Part shown: one piece after another, positions 31,617-44,000 of the stretch
How positions within the stretch are numbered: position 1 is the stretch's first letter
How the letters are laid out: each line of letters starts with the position of its first letter
DNA from: Amaranthus tricolor
Taxonomy: Eukaryota > Streptophyta > Magnoliopsida > Caryophyllales > Amaranthaceae
Reading direction: 5' to 3'
Length of the DNA stretch: 64,000 nt
Assembly: GCF_026212465.1 (NCBI RefSeq)
Contig: NC_080052.1
Span: forward strand, 9,455,033-9,519,032
Notes under the pieces: model-generated
Databases searched by the model: none
What the model was told of the DNA's origin: nothing
What the model saw: the letters and a program-made list of their open reading frames with translations, nothing else
Translations under genes and position numbers: made by a program

Positions 31617-34600
31617 TCAATTCAACTTAATCATGCCCAGTTCTAATCTCATCTTTTCATGTTGTTCCCTTGGAAGCGGCTTTGTCATGATATCAGCTAT
31701 TTGCTCGTTTGTATTAACATGCTTGACGATAATATTTTTATTTTCGACGTTGTCCTTAAGAAAATGATGCCTAATGTGAATATGTTTTACTCTAGAATGA
31801 TGCACTGGATCTTTTGAAATGCATATGGCACTGGTATTATCACAATAAATAGGAACACATTCAAACTTAATACCAAAATCTCTTAGCTGTTGTTTTATCC
31901 AAAGCATTTGGGAACAGTAAGCTGCTGCTGCTACATATTCAGCTTCGGCAGTGGATAGTGCAACAGTGTTTTGTTTCTTGGAACTCCACGAAACTAAACA
32001 TGAGCCATGAAATTGTACCATACCTGACGTGCTTTTTCTATTAACAAGATCTCCTGCATAATCTGCATCACTAAAGCCTTTCAAATCATAAACATCACTT
32101 TTAGGATAAAATAAGGATAAGTCGTCTGTTCCCTTCAAATATCTTAGAATTCGTTTAACTGCAGTGAGATGTGATTCTTTAGAATTGGATTGAAATCTAG
32201 CACATAAACCAACACTAAAAGCAATATCAGGTCTACTAGCAGTTAGATATAATAAAGAGCCAATCATGCCTCTATACATAGTTTGATCAACATTTGTTCC
32301 ATTTGGGTCTTTATCTAATCTTACATTAGTAGCCATGGGTGTATGGTTGGTTTTAGCGTTATTCATGCCATATTTCTTAAGAAGTTCTTTTATATATTTT
32401 TGTTGATGAATAAAGATACCATTAGCAGTTTGTTTAATTTGCAAACCAAGAAGGAAATTTAGTTCTCCCATCATGCTCATTTCAAATTCTGTACTCATAA
32501 GGTTAGCAAATTCTTTACACAATAAATCATTAGTAGCTCCAAAAATAATATCATCAACATATATTTGAACAACTAATATATTGGAACCTTTATTCTTAAA
32601 GAATAAGGTTTTATCAATTTTACCTCTAATCAAGTCATTTTGGATCAAAAACTTTGAAAGTCTTTCGTACCATTGCCTAGGAGCTTGCTTCAAGCCATAT
32701 AGGGCTTTATCAAGCTTGTAGACATGATCAGGACAAGAGGTATTCTCAAAACCTGGGGGTTGTTCCACAAAAAATTCTTCATCAAGATAGCCATTTAAAA
32801 AAGCACATTTCACATCCATTTGATATAATTTAAAGTTCATGAATGCAGCAAAAGAAATTAAGATTCTGATAGCCTCTAACCTTGCTACTGGAGCAAAAGT
32901 CTCCGTGTAATCAATACCTTCTTGTTGATTATATCCTTTAACCACGAGTCTTGCTTTGTTTCTAACAATTGTTCCATGTTCATCTAGCTTGTTCCGAAAT
33001 ACCCATTTCAAACCAATTACCTTCTTGTGTTTCGGTTTGGGTTCCAAGTGCCACACTTTATTTCTCTCAAACTCGTTCAATTCATCTTGCATGGCAACTA
33101 TCCAATCGGAATCCTTTAAAGCTTCCTCGTGACTTTTAGGTTCAAGTGATGATAGGAACGCAAAGTGTGCACAAAAATTTCTCATTTGGGATCTTGTTTG
33201 TGTTCCCTTATTTATATTACTTATAATCGAATCAAGAGGATGATGTCTTTGATACTTCCAAGGTTTAGGCACAAATTCTCGCGTGGGAACAGTAGCATGT
33301 TCTGGTTCATCAGCTTGATTAACATTCTGTTCAGCTACTGGATTGTTCTGCTCATCTGTGGGAACAGCTGGATTGGGAACAGTCTGCTGTTCCTGATGTT
33401 CTGGCAGTTCCTGAACGTGATCAGTACTTTCTGCTTCTGCTGGAACCGGCTGTTCTGTTCCTTGATCTTGCACTTTAATTCCTTCATCATCATCTTCCAA
33501 GTTTGCAAGACCTATTTTAATATTACTTGTTTCCTGTTCACTTGTCGAAAAGTTAGATTCATCGAAAATTATATGAACGGATTCCTCTACACACATTGTT
33601 CTCTTATTATAAACTCTGTAAGCTTTGCTATGTGATGAGTAACCGAGAAATACTGCTTCATCACTTCTTTCATCAAACTTACCTATATTTCGTTTACCAT
33701 TCACATGAACAAAACATTTACATCCAAATACACGAAAATAGGAAATATTTGGTTTAACACCTTTAAGCAATTCATAAGGTGTCTTAGAAGTGATTGGTCT
33801 AATTAATACTCGATTCAAAATATAACATGCAGTGTTAACAGCCTCGGCCCAAAAATTTCTAGGTAAACCACTAGCAATTAACATGGTTCTAGCCATTTCC
33901 TCTAAAGTTCTATTTTTCCTTTCTACTACACCATTTTGTTGTCGTGTTCTTGGTGCGGAAAAATTGTGACTTATTCCATGTTCATTGCAATAACTCATAA
34001 AACTTGAAATTTCAAATTCTTTACCATGATCTGACCTTATGTGAATAATTTGATTATTAGTAGATTTTTGTATTTTGTTAGCGAAGGAAACAAACTCATT
34101 AAAAGCTTCATCTTTACTAACTAAAAATAAAGTCCATGTAAATCTACTATAATCATCAACAATAACAAACACATATCTTTTGCCACTACGGCTTTATATT
34201 CTCATAGGTCCACATAGATCCATATGTATTAATTCAAGTGGTTTATTAGTGGTCACAATATTCTTAGATTTAAATGATGATCTTACTTGTTTTCCTTTGG
34301 CACAAGGATCACAAATTTCATCCTTAAGGAATTTTAGAGATGGTAGTCCTCTAACTAGGTCTTTTGATCTTAATTAATTAATCAATGAATAACTAGCATG
34401 ACCTAGACGCTTATGCCAAAGAAGTGGGTCGTCTTCTATAACGCTTAGACACGTTAGACTGTTTCTGGGAACAGTGTCCAGGTTCACCACATAGGTGTTC
34501 CCTTTTCTGATTCCCACAAGAATGGTGTCTCCTGTGTCATTCCTAGAAATAATGCATTTTTCAGAAGTAAAGTTTACAGAGTTACCTTTATCACAAAATT

Positions 34601-34829
34601 GAGAAATGCTAAGTAAGTTATGTTTCAAATTCTCGACTAAAAATACATTGTCGATGGCGTGGGAACAGGACCTTCCAACCTTTCCTCTGACGATTATTTC
34701 ACCCTTCATATTGTCACCGAAGGTTACTGTTCCCCCATCATAGGCTTCAAGTGAGAGAAATTTAGATTTGTCACCCGTCATGTGCTTGGAACACCCACTG
34801 TCGAGATACCATGAGCTGTTCCCCCTCAC
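31617..34829 (-). pseudogene. SIRE-like pol: protease, integrase, RT, RNase H
   Basis: Read on the minus strand. Protease: SSWYLDSGCSKHMTGD at about 34815-34770. Pre-integrase: LLWHKRLGHASYSLIN, then a stop (about 34376) and a second stop at about 34193 where the sister fragment has CAA (MRI-stop-SRSG). From 34172 an 851-codon frame is open: [20 protein letters not shown] and [14 protein letters not shown] (integrase catalytic set), a Gln/Pro-rich hinge, [40 protein letters not shown] (at about 32550-32561), then ADYAGD and [13 protein letters not shown] (RNase H), [14 protein letters not shown], stop at 31617. Two stops make this copy non-functional although it is recent. Confidence 0.88.
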
Positions 34830-34839
34830 TTGGACCTGA

Positions 34840-35764
34840 AAGAAATAATTGTTAGTTACAGGAACCCATGCTGTCTTGGGTTCCTTGTCGATTTTACAAG
34901 AATCTGTTTTCTTCGTCCAAACGTTATCGACATTATTTCTGTTGGAGACAGTGTACTGTTCCCTTTTGGTTCACTGGTCCTTCAGATGGCCAGTTCCTCC
35001 ACATAAGGAACAGATTCTGTCTCTAGGGAGATCAACGTAAGCCTTTTTCTTCTTGTTATTCTTAAAGTAATTTAGGCCTTTTGAATTTTTACTTTTGGCA
35101 TCTTGAATCCATTTGGGAGTAATTTTGATTTTCCTTTTTCTCTTGAATTTAATTCAAGTTTATCATTATTGTTACGGTTAGGTTCTAGATTCAACTTTAA
35201 ATTTTGAAAATCATTGCACATATCTTTAGTAGATGCATCATTCAATTCTTTATTCAAGCCTAATAATTTCTATTGCGACAACTCAATATTAAGAATAACA
35301 TTTTCTTTTTAATTCTCTCCATATTTTCCTTTAGAATTATATTTTGGTCCAACAAACCGAAAAATTTGTTTTGAACATCGTATCTAAAGGTGTTTATATA
35401 GGAGACATGGTCTTTGCTTACCTTGAGTTCCTTTTCTAATTGGAGACACTTAACATTGCAATTTTCAAGTTTAATTTGTGTCTCCTTTAGCAACTCTATT
35501 AATTTATTTTTACTAAATTTGGATGGATGAAAATAAAATGAGTTAGAAATATATACCTGTTGCGGGTTTGAGAACAATTTCATTGTTGGAGTTAGTAGTG
35601 GTTACCTCAAAATCTCCAATTTCGATTACTCTCCAAACTTGATAATTTTCCGCTTTGATAAAGATCTCCATCCTATTCTTCCAGTATGTATAGAATTTTC
35701 CATCGAACATTGGCGGTCTTTGAGTTGAATACCCTTCTTCCATTCGCTCGTTCATAATTGACAT
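34840..35764 (-). pseudogene. SIRE-like gag with its core deleted
   Basis: ATG 35764 opens MSIMNERMEEGYSTQRPPMF and FYTYWKNRMEIFIKAENYQV, the N-terminus of this gag family. After VLKPATG (about 35555) the expected central capsid region of several hundred bases is missing. The frame then shifts to a helical, coiled-coil-like tail (LIELLKETQIKLENCNVKCL). Further on a zinc knuckle remnant (CSLCGGTGHLKD) at about 35010-34980 ends in TGA where TGG is usual. So no capsid domain and no full-length Gag. Confidence 0.75.
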
Positions 35765-35818
35765 TTTTCGGGAACACCAGAATCTGCCCTCAGGGTTTCC
35801 TGATCTTCTGGGAACAGG

Positions 35819-35831
35819 GCTCTGATACCAA
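35819..35831 (-). promoter_or_regulatory. SIRE-like primer-binding site
   Basis: TGGTATCAGAGCC on the minus strand, two bases inside the 5' LTR edge at 35833; complementary to initiator tRNA-Met. Confidence 0.88.
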
Positions 35832-35832
35832 T

Positions 35833-37356
35833 TGTAGACTCAATTAGGAACGGGAACAGCAACAAGAGGGGGGGTGAATTGTTGTTGTTACTAGTTTAAG
35901 CGTTTTTGCCCTGTTTTTGCGGAATTGAATAAAATAAATAAAGCTTAAACTTAGAGCGAAATAATTAAAAGAGACAAACGATTTTTACGTGGAAACCTTC
36001 TAGGCCTAAATAGAAGGAAAAACCACGACCCCTTGGGATTTCTAAATTCTCCACTATGTTTAAGGCAACTCGTTACAATTACATTAAACATCTTACTTCA
36101 CTCGAAGCGCATTAACTAGGCCAACTCTTCTCTCTTAAATTGCTTCACTCAAAGCAACAAACTTAGCTTCACTAAAAGCTAATTCTCACCACTAGCTTCA
36201 CTAGAAGCTTTCTCCTTAGCTTTACTCAAAGCTAATCTCTTCTCTAGCTTCATTAAAAGCTATCTAATTTCCCCCTTAGACTCACCCGAGTCTAATTACA
36301 AATTCTCTCAAAAACCCTTACAAAGAATAAAAATTCTCCAAAAAATAAAATCAATGAGTTGCACAAGAAAATATTATAAATTAATTGGCATTTTTAAAAC
36401 AAAATTTTCTTGTAAAAATTCTCCCATAGTTACGTATGATTTAATGGCTCATACTAAGGCGAGTTTTGAAGAATAACCGAGTCTCTTATTTATAGAGCTA
36501 AAATCCCTAAGAATAAGGAATATTCCAATCCATTATCCTTAGTCATGGATCAATGAATGATGCTGAATGAATCACAAAACGGTTAATACTTCAGCCTTTG
36601 AATAAATCAAACAAACGGTTAAGGCAATCAGTAACCGCTATTCCCTGATAACCGCTGTTCCTTAATAACCGCTGTTCCCTAAAGTAGCAGTTTCTTCAGT
36701 AGTAATTCCTGTTCCCCAAATTAATGGCTGGAACTTCATGCTATATTTAGAAAACGGTTTTGGTAAAACGGTTATCTTTTGACTAATTCTAAAAACGGTT
36801 ATCTTTTGACTAATTCTTAGAAAATGGTTATTTTTACTATTTTTAGGAAAAGATTATTTTTATTATTTTTCAGAAAATCCAAAAATAATTAAGACCTAAC
36901 TGCTGTTCCTACTTTTTAGTAGATCCAAGTTTATCTCCTAAAAAAAAGGAATTAATCTTGAAACCCACACGTGAGGAATTTTAGAAATTCTTTTTGCCAA
37001 TTAACTTTAATAAACTAATGCAACCAATTAATTTAAATACATTAACTAAAAAATAAAAGATAGAATTTATTAGCTAACGTAAATTGACTTCAGTTTGGGA
37101 ACACTGCGCTGTCTCCAAATTCCAACTTGCTAGAACATCAAACCTGGGAACAGTAGACTTCCTGTCTCCATTTTACATCCCACGTGATATACTCTTCTAA
37201 CATCTCTTGAAACCTTTTGACATGTATATTCCCATGAACTAAGCCATAGGTACTATCAACGATCATAATCATAATCGGATATCGACCTGCACAATCTCTA
37301 AAAACATGTTCGCTTAAATAAAGTGTAGTCATCATCAAAACTCAAGAGGTCCAACA
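35833..37356 (-). repeat. SIRE-like element 5' LTR (right copy)
   Basis: 1524 bp, partner of 27620-29143, offset 8213 bases. TATA box at 36487-36495, hairpin array at 36096-36295. Transcription of the element would start in this copy. Confidence 0.93.
36096..36295. repeat. Array of seven short hairpins in the right LTR
   Basis: The same seven stems as at 27883-28082. Being in the 5' LTR downstream of the TATA box, this is the copy that would fall within the leader of genomic RNA. Confidence 0.8.
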
Positions 37357-37361
37357 TAACT

Positions 37362-38247
37362 AAAGGAGAAGCTCTATATTTCTACCTTTCACATGGTATA
37401 AGACAGCAGACAAGCTGTACAGACACACCCCAATAGAATGGGGTTAGAGAGAAAACAAAGGCACATACTTGAAACAACAAGATGCCTATATTTTCAATCA
37501 AAACGCATAATGAAATTTTGAGGGGACTATATTCAATGTGCAGTGCACTTGATAAGCAAAATGCCTTTAAGCATTTTAAATAGATTAACTCCATATGAAA
37601 AATATCATGGCACAAAACCAAACTTAGAACACTTAAAAGTGTTTGGATGTTTATGTTTTGTGAGCACGTTAAAGCAAGGAAGACACAAATTTTCAGAGAG
37701 AGCACAAAAATGTGTTTTCCTAGAATATTTCAATAGCAAAAAGGGATACAAAGTCTACAATATTGAACAAAACATTAAAATTGTATCCAAAGATGTAATT
37801 TTTTATGAAAGACTATTTTCATATCACTTTATGAAAAACCAAAGCAATTTGAGTGAGCTTAAACCCTTTTTCCTTCCTGTTTGCTCAGAAGATTCAACAC
37901 CAAATATTGGGGAGTATAATATACATACTACTAACCCTATACAAGAGTACTTCGATATCACTAATGATGTACATGTTGATATATCATCAGAAACAGAACC
38001 AATAAAAACCAACAATGAAGATAACAACAATATCTTGCTTAATAATGAGGATAACAACTTGTCTCTAGCACAAAGAAAGTCTCAAAGACTCACAAAACCT
38101 CCAAAATACTTGGATGATTACTGCTATAATCTTACTAAACACTGGTGTGGTCTTGTTCAATACAAGGACATACACAATAACACAAAACAACAACTCACAT
38201 ACTATGAACCAACATCCTTTAAGGAAGCCATCACTATACCTCATTAG
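37362..38247 (+). pseudogene. Copia B integrase, C-terminal part
   Basis: Resumes after the SIRE-like element: KGEALYFYLSHGI, then DTPQ-stop-NGV where the catalytic Glu region is decaying. From 37543 the open frame has ILNRLTPYEKYHGTKPN, LEHLKVFGCLCFVSTLKQGR and KCVFLEYFNSKKGYKVYNIE, the integrase C-terminal domain, then an Asn-rich linker and QRKSQRLTKPPKYLDDYCYN leading to the RT. Confidence 0.82.
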
Positions 38248-39720
38248 GAAACTGCTATAGAGATAGATGCTCTAGAGCACAACAAAACCTAGGATATAGT
38301 AATTTTACCCACAGGAAAAAAGGCCATAGGGTGCAAATGGATTTCAAAGTAAAGCAAAAAGCAGATGGCACCATAGAAAGATATAAGGCAAGACTAGTGG
38401 CAAAAGGGTATTATCAAAACTTGGAATTGATTATGAAAAAACCTTTTCACCAGTGGTGAAAACGTCTACTATCAGGTGTTTAATAGCCATAGCAGCAAAT
38501 AAGAATTGGACCATATACCAACTAGATGTCAACAATTCTTTTTTGCATGGAGATTTAAGTGAGGAAGTGTATATGCAATTGCCTCAAGGTTACAATGCAC
38601 CTAAAAACACAGTTTGCAAACTTAGAAAATCTCTCTATGGCTTGAAACAAGCATCAAGACAATGGTTTGCAAAACTAATGCAAGAACTAATAAAACAAGG
38701 ATATCAACAATCTAAAAACGACTATTCCCTTTTTACAAAAAGGGGAAGCATTAGCATAACCATTCTTGCAATCTATGTTGATGACATCATCTTAATAGGA
38801 AACAATTACAATGAAATCAGAAACATAAAGACACATCTCAACAATGTGTTTAGTATTAAAGATCTTGGAAAATTATATTTCTTTCTTGGCATGGAATCAA
38901 AGTACCTACATGAAGGGATAGTCCTCTCACAACAAAAATTCACCAAGGACTTACTAAGTGAATGTCAACAAAACAGCAAAAGAAACACCTCTTCTTGTAA
39001 ACCTAAAGCTATCTGCTATAGAAGCAAGATTATTGAAAGACCCTACAATATATAGAAGCATGGTGGGAAAACTCAATTTAACTAACACTAGACCTGATTT
39101 AGCTTACACGATACAAACATTAAGCCAATTCATGCGAAGTCCAAGAGACTCCCATTGGCAAGCTCTTCAACATACATTATCCTATGTCCAGCATACTTGT
39201 GGACAAGGCATACTCCTTAGAGCATCAGATAAAATCACCATCCAAGCCTTTTTAGATAGTGATTAGCGGTCATGTATTGACTTAAGGAGGTTTGTCACTG
39301 GTTATCTTATCATGCTTGGTAATTCTCCCATCTCATGGAAATCTAAAAAATAAGGGACTATATCAAGGTCTAGTTCAGAAGCCGAATATAAAGCTATGGC
39401 TTCAACAACTGCAAAAGTCATCTGGATCACTAGGCTTCTAGAAGAACTAAGTCTCATTAATCCAAAACCAATCACACTTCATTGTGATAACGAATCAACA
39501 ATCTACATAGCAAAAAATCCTATTTTCCAATGACAGGACAAAACACATTAATGTGGACTGCTACTTCACAAGAGAAAAGGTCCCAGAAGGCCTAATTCAA
39601 CTATCATATCTACTAACTAAGCATCAGTTAGCTGATGTTTTAACAAAAGTTCTGCCCTTTTTACAATTCAACATATTTTTAAGCAAACTAGGAATGGTAA
39701 ACCCCCATTCCAGTTTGAAG
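38248..39720 (+). pseudogene. Copia B reverse transcriptase and RNase H
   Basis: RT: KAIGCKWISK, then a shift, YKARLVAKGYYQNLG, YQLDVNNSFLHGDLSEEVY, KSLYGLKQASRQWFAKLM and YVDDIILIGNN (catalytic Asp pair at 38773-38790). RNase H: MVGKLNLTNTRPDLAYTIQTL, FLDSD-stop, SSSEAEYKAMASTTAKVIWI, TLHCDNESTIYIAKNPIF, KHINVDCYFTREKVPEG, LADVLTKVLP. Stops at 38245, 38290, 39265 and 39351 and several shifts break it; most stops replace a usual Trp or Gln codon. Confidence 0.83.
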
Positions 39721-39725
39721 GGGGA
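39714..39725 (+). promoter_or_regulatory. Copia B polypurine tract
   Basis: TTTGAAGGGGGA abutting the 3' LTR. Confidence 0.82.
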
Positions 39726-40142
39726 TGTTAAGTATAGTAAGGAAGATGCTCATACTACAAGTCAGCAAGCCAAGGAAATGATCATCCCACAGCCAGCAGC
39801 TCATCATACTAGCCTACAGTCAGCCCTTATCAACAACAAGTGCAATAACAACTTCAGAAGATCAGGACATCAAACATATGCAAGCATGTGTCTTTTATAA
39901 GTTAGTTGTGTTGTTAGTTAGTTAGTTAATCAAGGTTAAGTCCTTTAATTAGTTTACTGTGGTTAATTGTAATCTAGTCAGTTATAGTTTGTTGCACACT
40001 GTAACAAACTGATTCTTGGTTTTGCTCTTGTACTCCCTATATAAAGGCCCTTGTACTCTTTGTATTCTTCAAGATTTATGGAATAACATTGTTCCATTTA
40101 CTTCATTCTTTGTCGGTTTTCTTTCTTCGAAGAAAATTAACA
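39726..40142 (+). repeat. Copia B 3' LTR
   Basis: 417 bp, TGTTAAGTATAG to AAAATTAACA; TATA box at 40038-40045. It is a little shorter than the 5' copy and differs by scattered changes. GAAAT follows at 40143-40147. Confidence 0.9.
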
Positions 40143-40147
40143 GAAAT

Positions 40148-41099
40148 CGGTAGTCAAATAGATGTCTCTAATGACCTTAGTATTAAGATCAACTAAGAAG
40201 ATTACAAAATTTAACTTGTCAATGATCATAAGGTTCGAGGTTGCCCCAAAGAGATTTAAACTCTGGATTGCATCACATCTGCAATGCAAAATAGACGATT
40301 GTGCAATAATTTGAACTTGGACTCTACTTGGAAAGAAAGAAAACGTCATATTATCTTATTTTTCATAGTAAATTCAAAATAAATAACTCATAAACTAAAA
40401 ATTTGAAATTAAGGCCTAAAGAATAAAATGTAATCAATGTTAAAAACCTAAAATGACAATAATAAACTCTAAACAAGTTAAATGGGTAGAAATCAAGTTG
40501 ATCAGATCTTATATTGATCAGGTCAGAATTGTGATTTTTGACCCAATCAAATAAATGGATTAGGTTCGAATGAAGGAGTTTCCGACCCATTCATGTATAG
40601 AGCTTATGTCCAAGTAGATAGAGGTGAGTAATTTTACAATGTGAAATGTAGGTGGTGTAAATATTACTAAATCAACCATTTATGATTCCTACTTTCATCT
40701 AAAAATAATTCTTTATGTCAATGTGGATTGATTTTAACATTTCTCTTATGCTTTAAGTTGAATGATATTACATCAATTTCTCAATCTTATATATGTATAT
40801 AATACCCTCATATTGATTCCCACCTAATAATAATAAAACAATAAAATATCTCACGAAACAAAAAGAATACGCGTCTAAAATTATGTGTTAAGAATCCTTT
40901 TTTTTCACTTCTTTTCTTTTTTTCTTTCCCAAAAGCATAACATTACATAAGAAATTAACACTAATGATTAATTAAATCATAAAATGCCATAATGAACACA
41001 ACTACCCACGTTTATTAAGCCTTAATTCATAAACATTTGGTATTTGCCCATTTCTCTCTCTACAATACTCACTCACCTCTGTTCGTCTCTTCATTCAAC
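40148..41099 (+). promoter_or_regulatory. Upstream region of the host gene
   Basis: AT-rich. A TATATATGTATATA run near 40790 and a CTCTCTCTAC pyrimidine-rich stretch at 41052-41064 are compatible with a promoter and 5' leader, but no start site can be fixed. Copia B ends about 950 bases upstream of the ATG. Confidence 0.4.
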
Positions 41100-44000
41100 A
41101 TGTCATATGTTAACAGATCATTTTTCACTTTTTTACTTCTCATTTTCTTCACTCTTTTTTTCTTCTCATTCTCTGATGCCTTTCAAGATTTGGGTTCTTC
41201 TTCTTTTCAAGGTTTTTTTTTTCTGAAAAATATAATTAATGTTCAGTTTAAATTTTGAAAATAATATTAGTATTTGATTTAAGTCAAATGTAAGGTATAG
41301 ATTTAATTATATGATTTTATTTGGATAGGGGTGATAAAATGGGAGAGTAATAATAGAAGAATTGTAGCAGAAACTGTTGAAGGAAATGCTTCATTGATAT
41401 TGGCAGCTAAGAACACATATAGAAGAGACCCAATCAATCATTTTAATCGTTACACTGGTGGTTGGAATATTAGCGATACTCATTATTGGGCTGTAAGTAA
41501 ATTTTACTTTTGTTTTTTCTTGGAGAATTTCTTGATATTTTTTTGAGTTATTTTCTTAATTTTTTTTCTGGGCTAGTGGGTAATTCTAGTGTTGTGAATT
41601 TTGATGTTTAGGGTATAACAGTATATTTTTGCAAACAAGTTTTGTACTATTAAAGGAAACTAATCATTCATATTGTTTTTTATGTACATTTTGTAATTTA
41701 AAAATGGGCTGGAATTTAATTTGGTGTGATAATTGAGATGAATGTTCGTGGTAGTTTGTGTCCTTATTAAGTTAACCTTTTTATGGGAAATTTTTCTTGA
41801 ATTTAGGAATTTGGTGAGTGTTGCCAATATAGGTTTATTTTATAAGTACCAATCTTAGTAACTTTAAATGGGAAGTTATAGCTGGATTTGAATTATTATA
41901 TTGGCTTGTTGAAGAAATGAGTTGTTTCTAATTTTGAAATTTTTGTGGTGATGTTTCCATGGTGTTTATTAATTTTTGGCATTATGCCAAGTCAAATAAG
42001 TTTCTTTTTGTGTAATGGTATCATTGTGGGTATTTCTTTACTTGATGTAATGAGATTGCTGATTCTTGTTTATTGTTACTCTTGTTTTTCTTTGATATGC
42101 CTTGTTTTCATAATTCTCCTAGCAAGTATCTGTGTAACTTCTAATATTAGATAGCTTTAAATTCTGTTTTTCCTTGCAAAATATTGATAACTTATTTTTC
42201 TATGGACTAGTAGTGGATATTGTGTATACTACACTTAATATTCCCTCTATCTCTATGAAATTGCACCCCTTTGTAATAAATTTAGCTGGAGAAATAAGTG
42301 AATGAGATGAAGGAAGAGACTATGTTTTTGGATAAGATTAAAAGATAAAGAGTGAACCATTAAGGCTGCGAAGTAAAGTGGTGTAAACAAAAATAGAAAT
42401 AAGTGCAATTCATAGGAGTAGAGGGAGTTTTAGCTAGTGGGGATTAAGTTTTTGTAGAGTTTGTGGTCAATTGTGTAGGCAAATTGAGAACTACTCCCTT
42501 TTCTCTTTTATTTTGCGCATTTGACCCAACAAGTTCTTACATATTTGGGTAAGTTGGGGTTATAAGATATGGAGGGAGTATCTTGCAGTGTTCTGTTATG
42601 AACTTATGACCATGATCATTTGATATTAAGTGTTATCGAAACATTATTGTAATTGGTTTCTGTATGCCCTCCCACCACTATTGAGCTTGACAAAATCGTA
42701 TTATATGTTGCAGTCAGTGGCTTTTACAGCAGCCCCATTCTTCATTATTGCTGCAGTGTGGTTTGTGATTTTTGGGCTGACTTTGATCGGTACCTGCCTA
42801 TATTTCTGCTGTTGTAGAAAAGCACCATATGGTTATTCTCGAATCTGCTACGCTCTTTCACTCATTTTGCTGGTACTTTTCACTGTTGCTGCAATGTACG
42901 TATGCCTTTCTCAATCATCTCATGTCTATATGGTAGTTCTAATTGAGATTTAGCATGTTCTTGTTTGAATTTACAACTCAAAACTTCTGTCATGTTTCAT
43001 GACGTATTGATTTGTCTGATATGGCTTGTAGAGTCTACTGCTCGACACATTTTTGTACAGTGTGCTGTTTGCTATATATGATTATGGTTGCATGTTTGTT
43101 CATTATGTTTTCTTTTGTTCCTATTTGTATACCAGTTTTATCTTTGTCATGCATGGATGCACCTATGTACTTTTGGTACCACTTTTATCTTTAAGTACCC
43201 AAAATTTGAGCATTGTACTCTGAACCCTGAGGCATCCAGTTATATTCTTGACTGTGTTCCCTGAGTGAGAATCATTCAAAAGTTTGAGCTTTTTGGAACA
43301 ATTTTAACCAATACAGTTACATGTTTCATATGTTCCCTTATCATGATCGTTCTGAATATTTGGGGATGTTGTTGCATCATCATTCTTGACGGTTGAATTT
43401 CCGCAAGTGCTATGCAACATGGTTATTATGGATGTTTTTAATAATAATATGTGAGAATAACCATATCTTGTGTGAATGCAGAATTGGTTGCATATTTCTC
43501 TACACTGGCCAGGGAAAGTTTCATGCTAGTACAACAACAACTCTGCGTTATGTTGTGGTGCAAGCGAATTTTACAGTTGAAAACCTTAACAATGTCTCAC
43601 GGTATCTTGACGAAGCGAAGAACATTGGCGTGGGGCAGTTGAGGCTTCCTGAAAATCTTCAGAATAAGATCAATGATATTCAGACGAAGATGAATACTGC
43701 TTCTAATATGCTTGATGACAAAACCCAGGAAAACTCCAGGAGGATTCGACACGTCTTAGATCTAGTGTAAGTATGCATTATTTTGTTTCTTCTCTGTGTT
43801 ACTGGTATTCGTTTATTTTTTATTTATTTTATTTTTTTGTATGTAAGTAGGTGATACCTGAATCATTCTTAGCTTTTTAAAAAGGGTGGGGAATATATAA
43901 ACTGAAGTCGAATCTTTACAGTAATCTATGAAGAGTTCTGTTAATTCTGATATAATAAGAATAGGAGGAAAAATCCTGCATTAGTGGTAGTTCCTTTATT

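Larger units (their letters stand above)
27620..37356 (-). mobile_element. SIRE/Maximus-like Ty1/copia element, recent but defective
   Basis: Minus-strand element, 9737 bp. LTRs at 27620-29143 and 35833-37356 are both exactly 1524 bp and I saw no difference between them. Perfect target duplication TAACT (27615-27619 and 37357-37361). Minus-strand LTRs start TGTTGGACCTC and end GAGTCTACA. Order from the right: primer site, truncated gag, protease, integrase, RT, RNase H, a third ORF in the env position, polypurine tracts, LTR. The third ORF and long LTRs fit the SIRE/Maximus lineage of copia. Gag lacks its core and pol has at least three stops, so the copy must have been moved by proteins from another element. 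Confidence 0.93.
22558..40142 (+). mobile_element. Copia B: Ty1/copia element enlarged by two nested insertions
   Basis: LTRs at 22558-22985 and 39726-40142 and a perfect target duplication GAAAT (22553-22557, 40143-40147). The plus-strand internal order is gag, protease, integrase, RT, RNase H, the copia order. The integrase is interrupted twice: at 24882 by a pol fragment of another copia family, and at 27620 by a whole SIRE-like element. Removing both leaves a normal element of about 5.3 kb. At least nine premature stops lie in its own genes, so it is inactive and older than both guests. Confidence 0.9.

Noticed and set aside
35510..35570. Possible intron at the gag deletion (GTATAT, CTAAC, TTTAG)
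   Set aside because: About 44 bases is too short for a plant intron and splicing would not restore the gag frame; a simple deletion is more likely.
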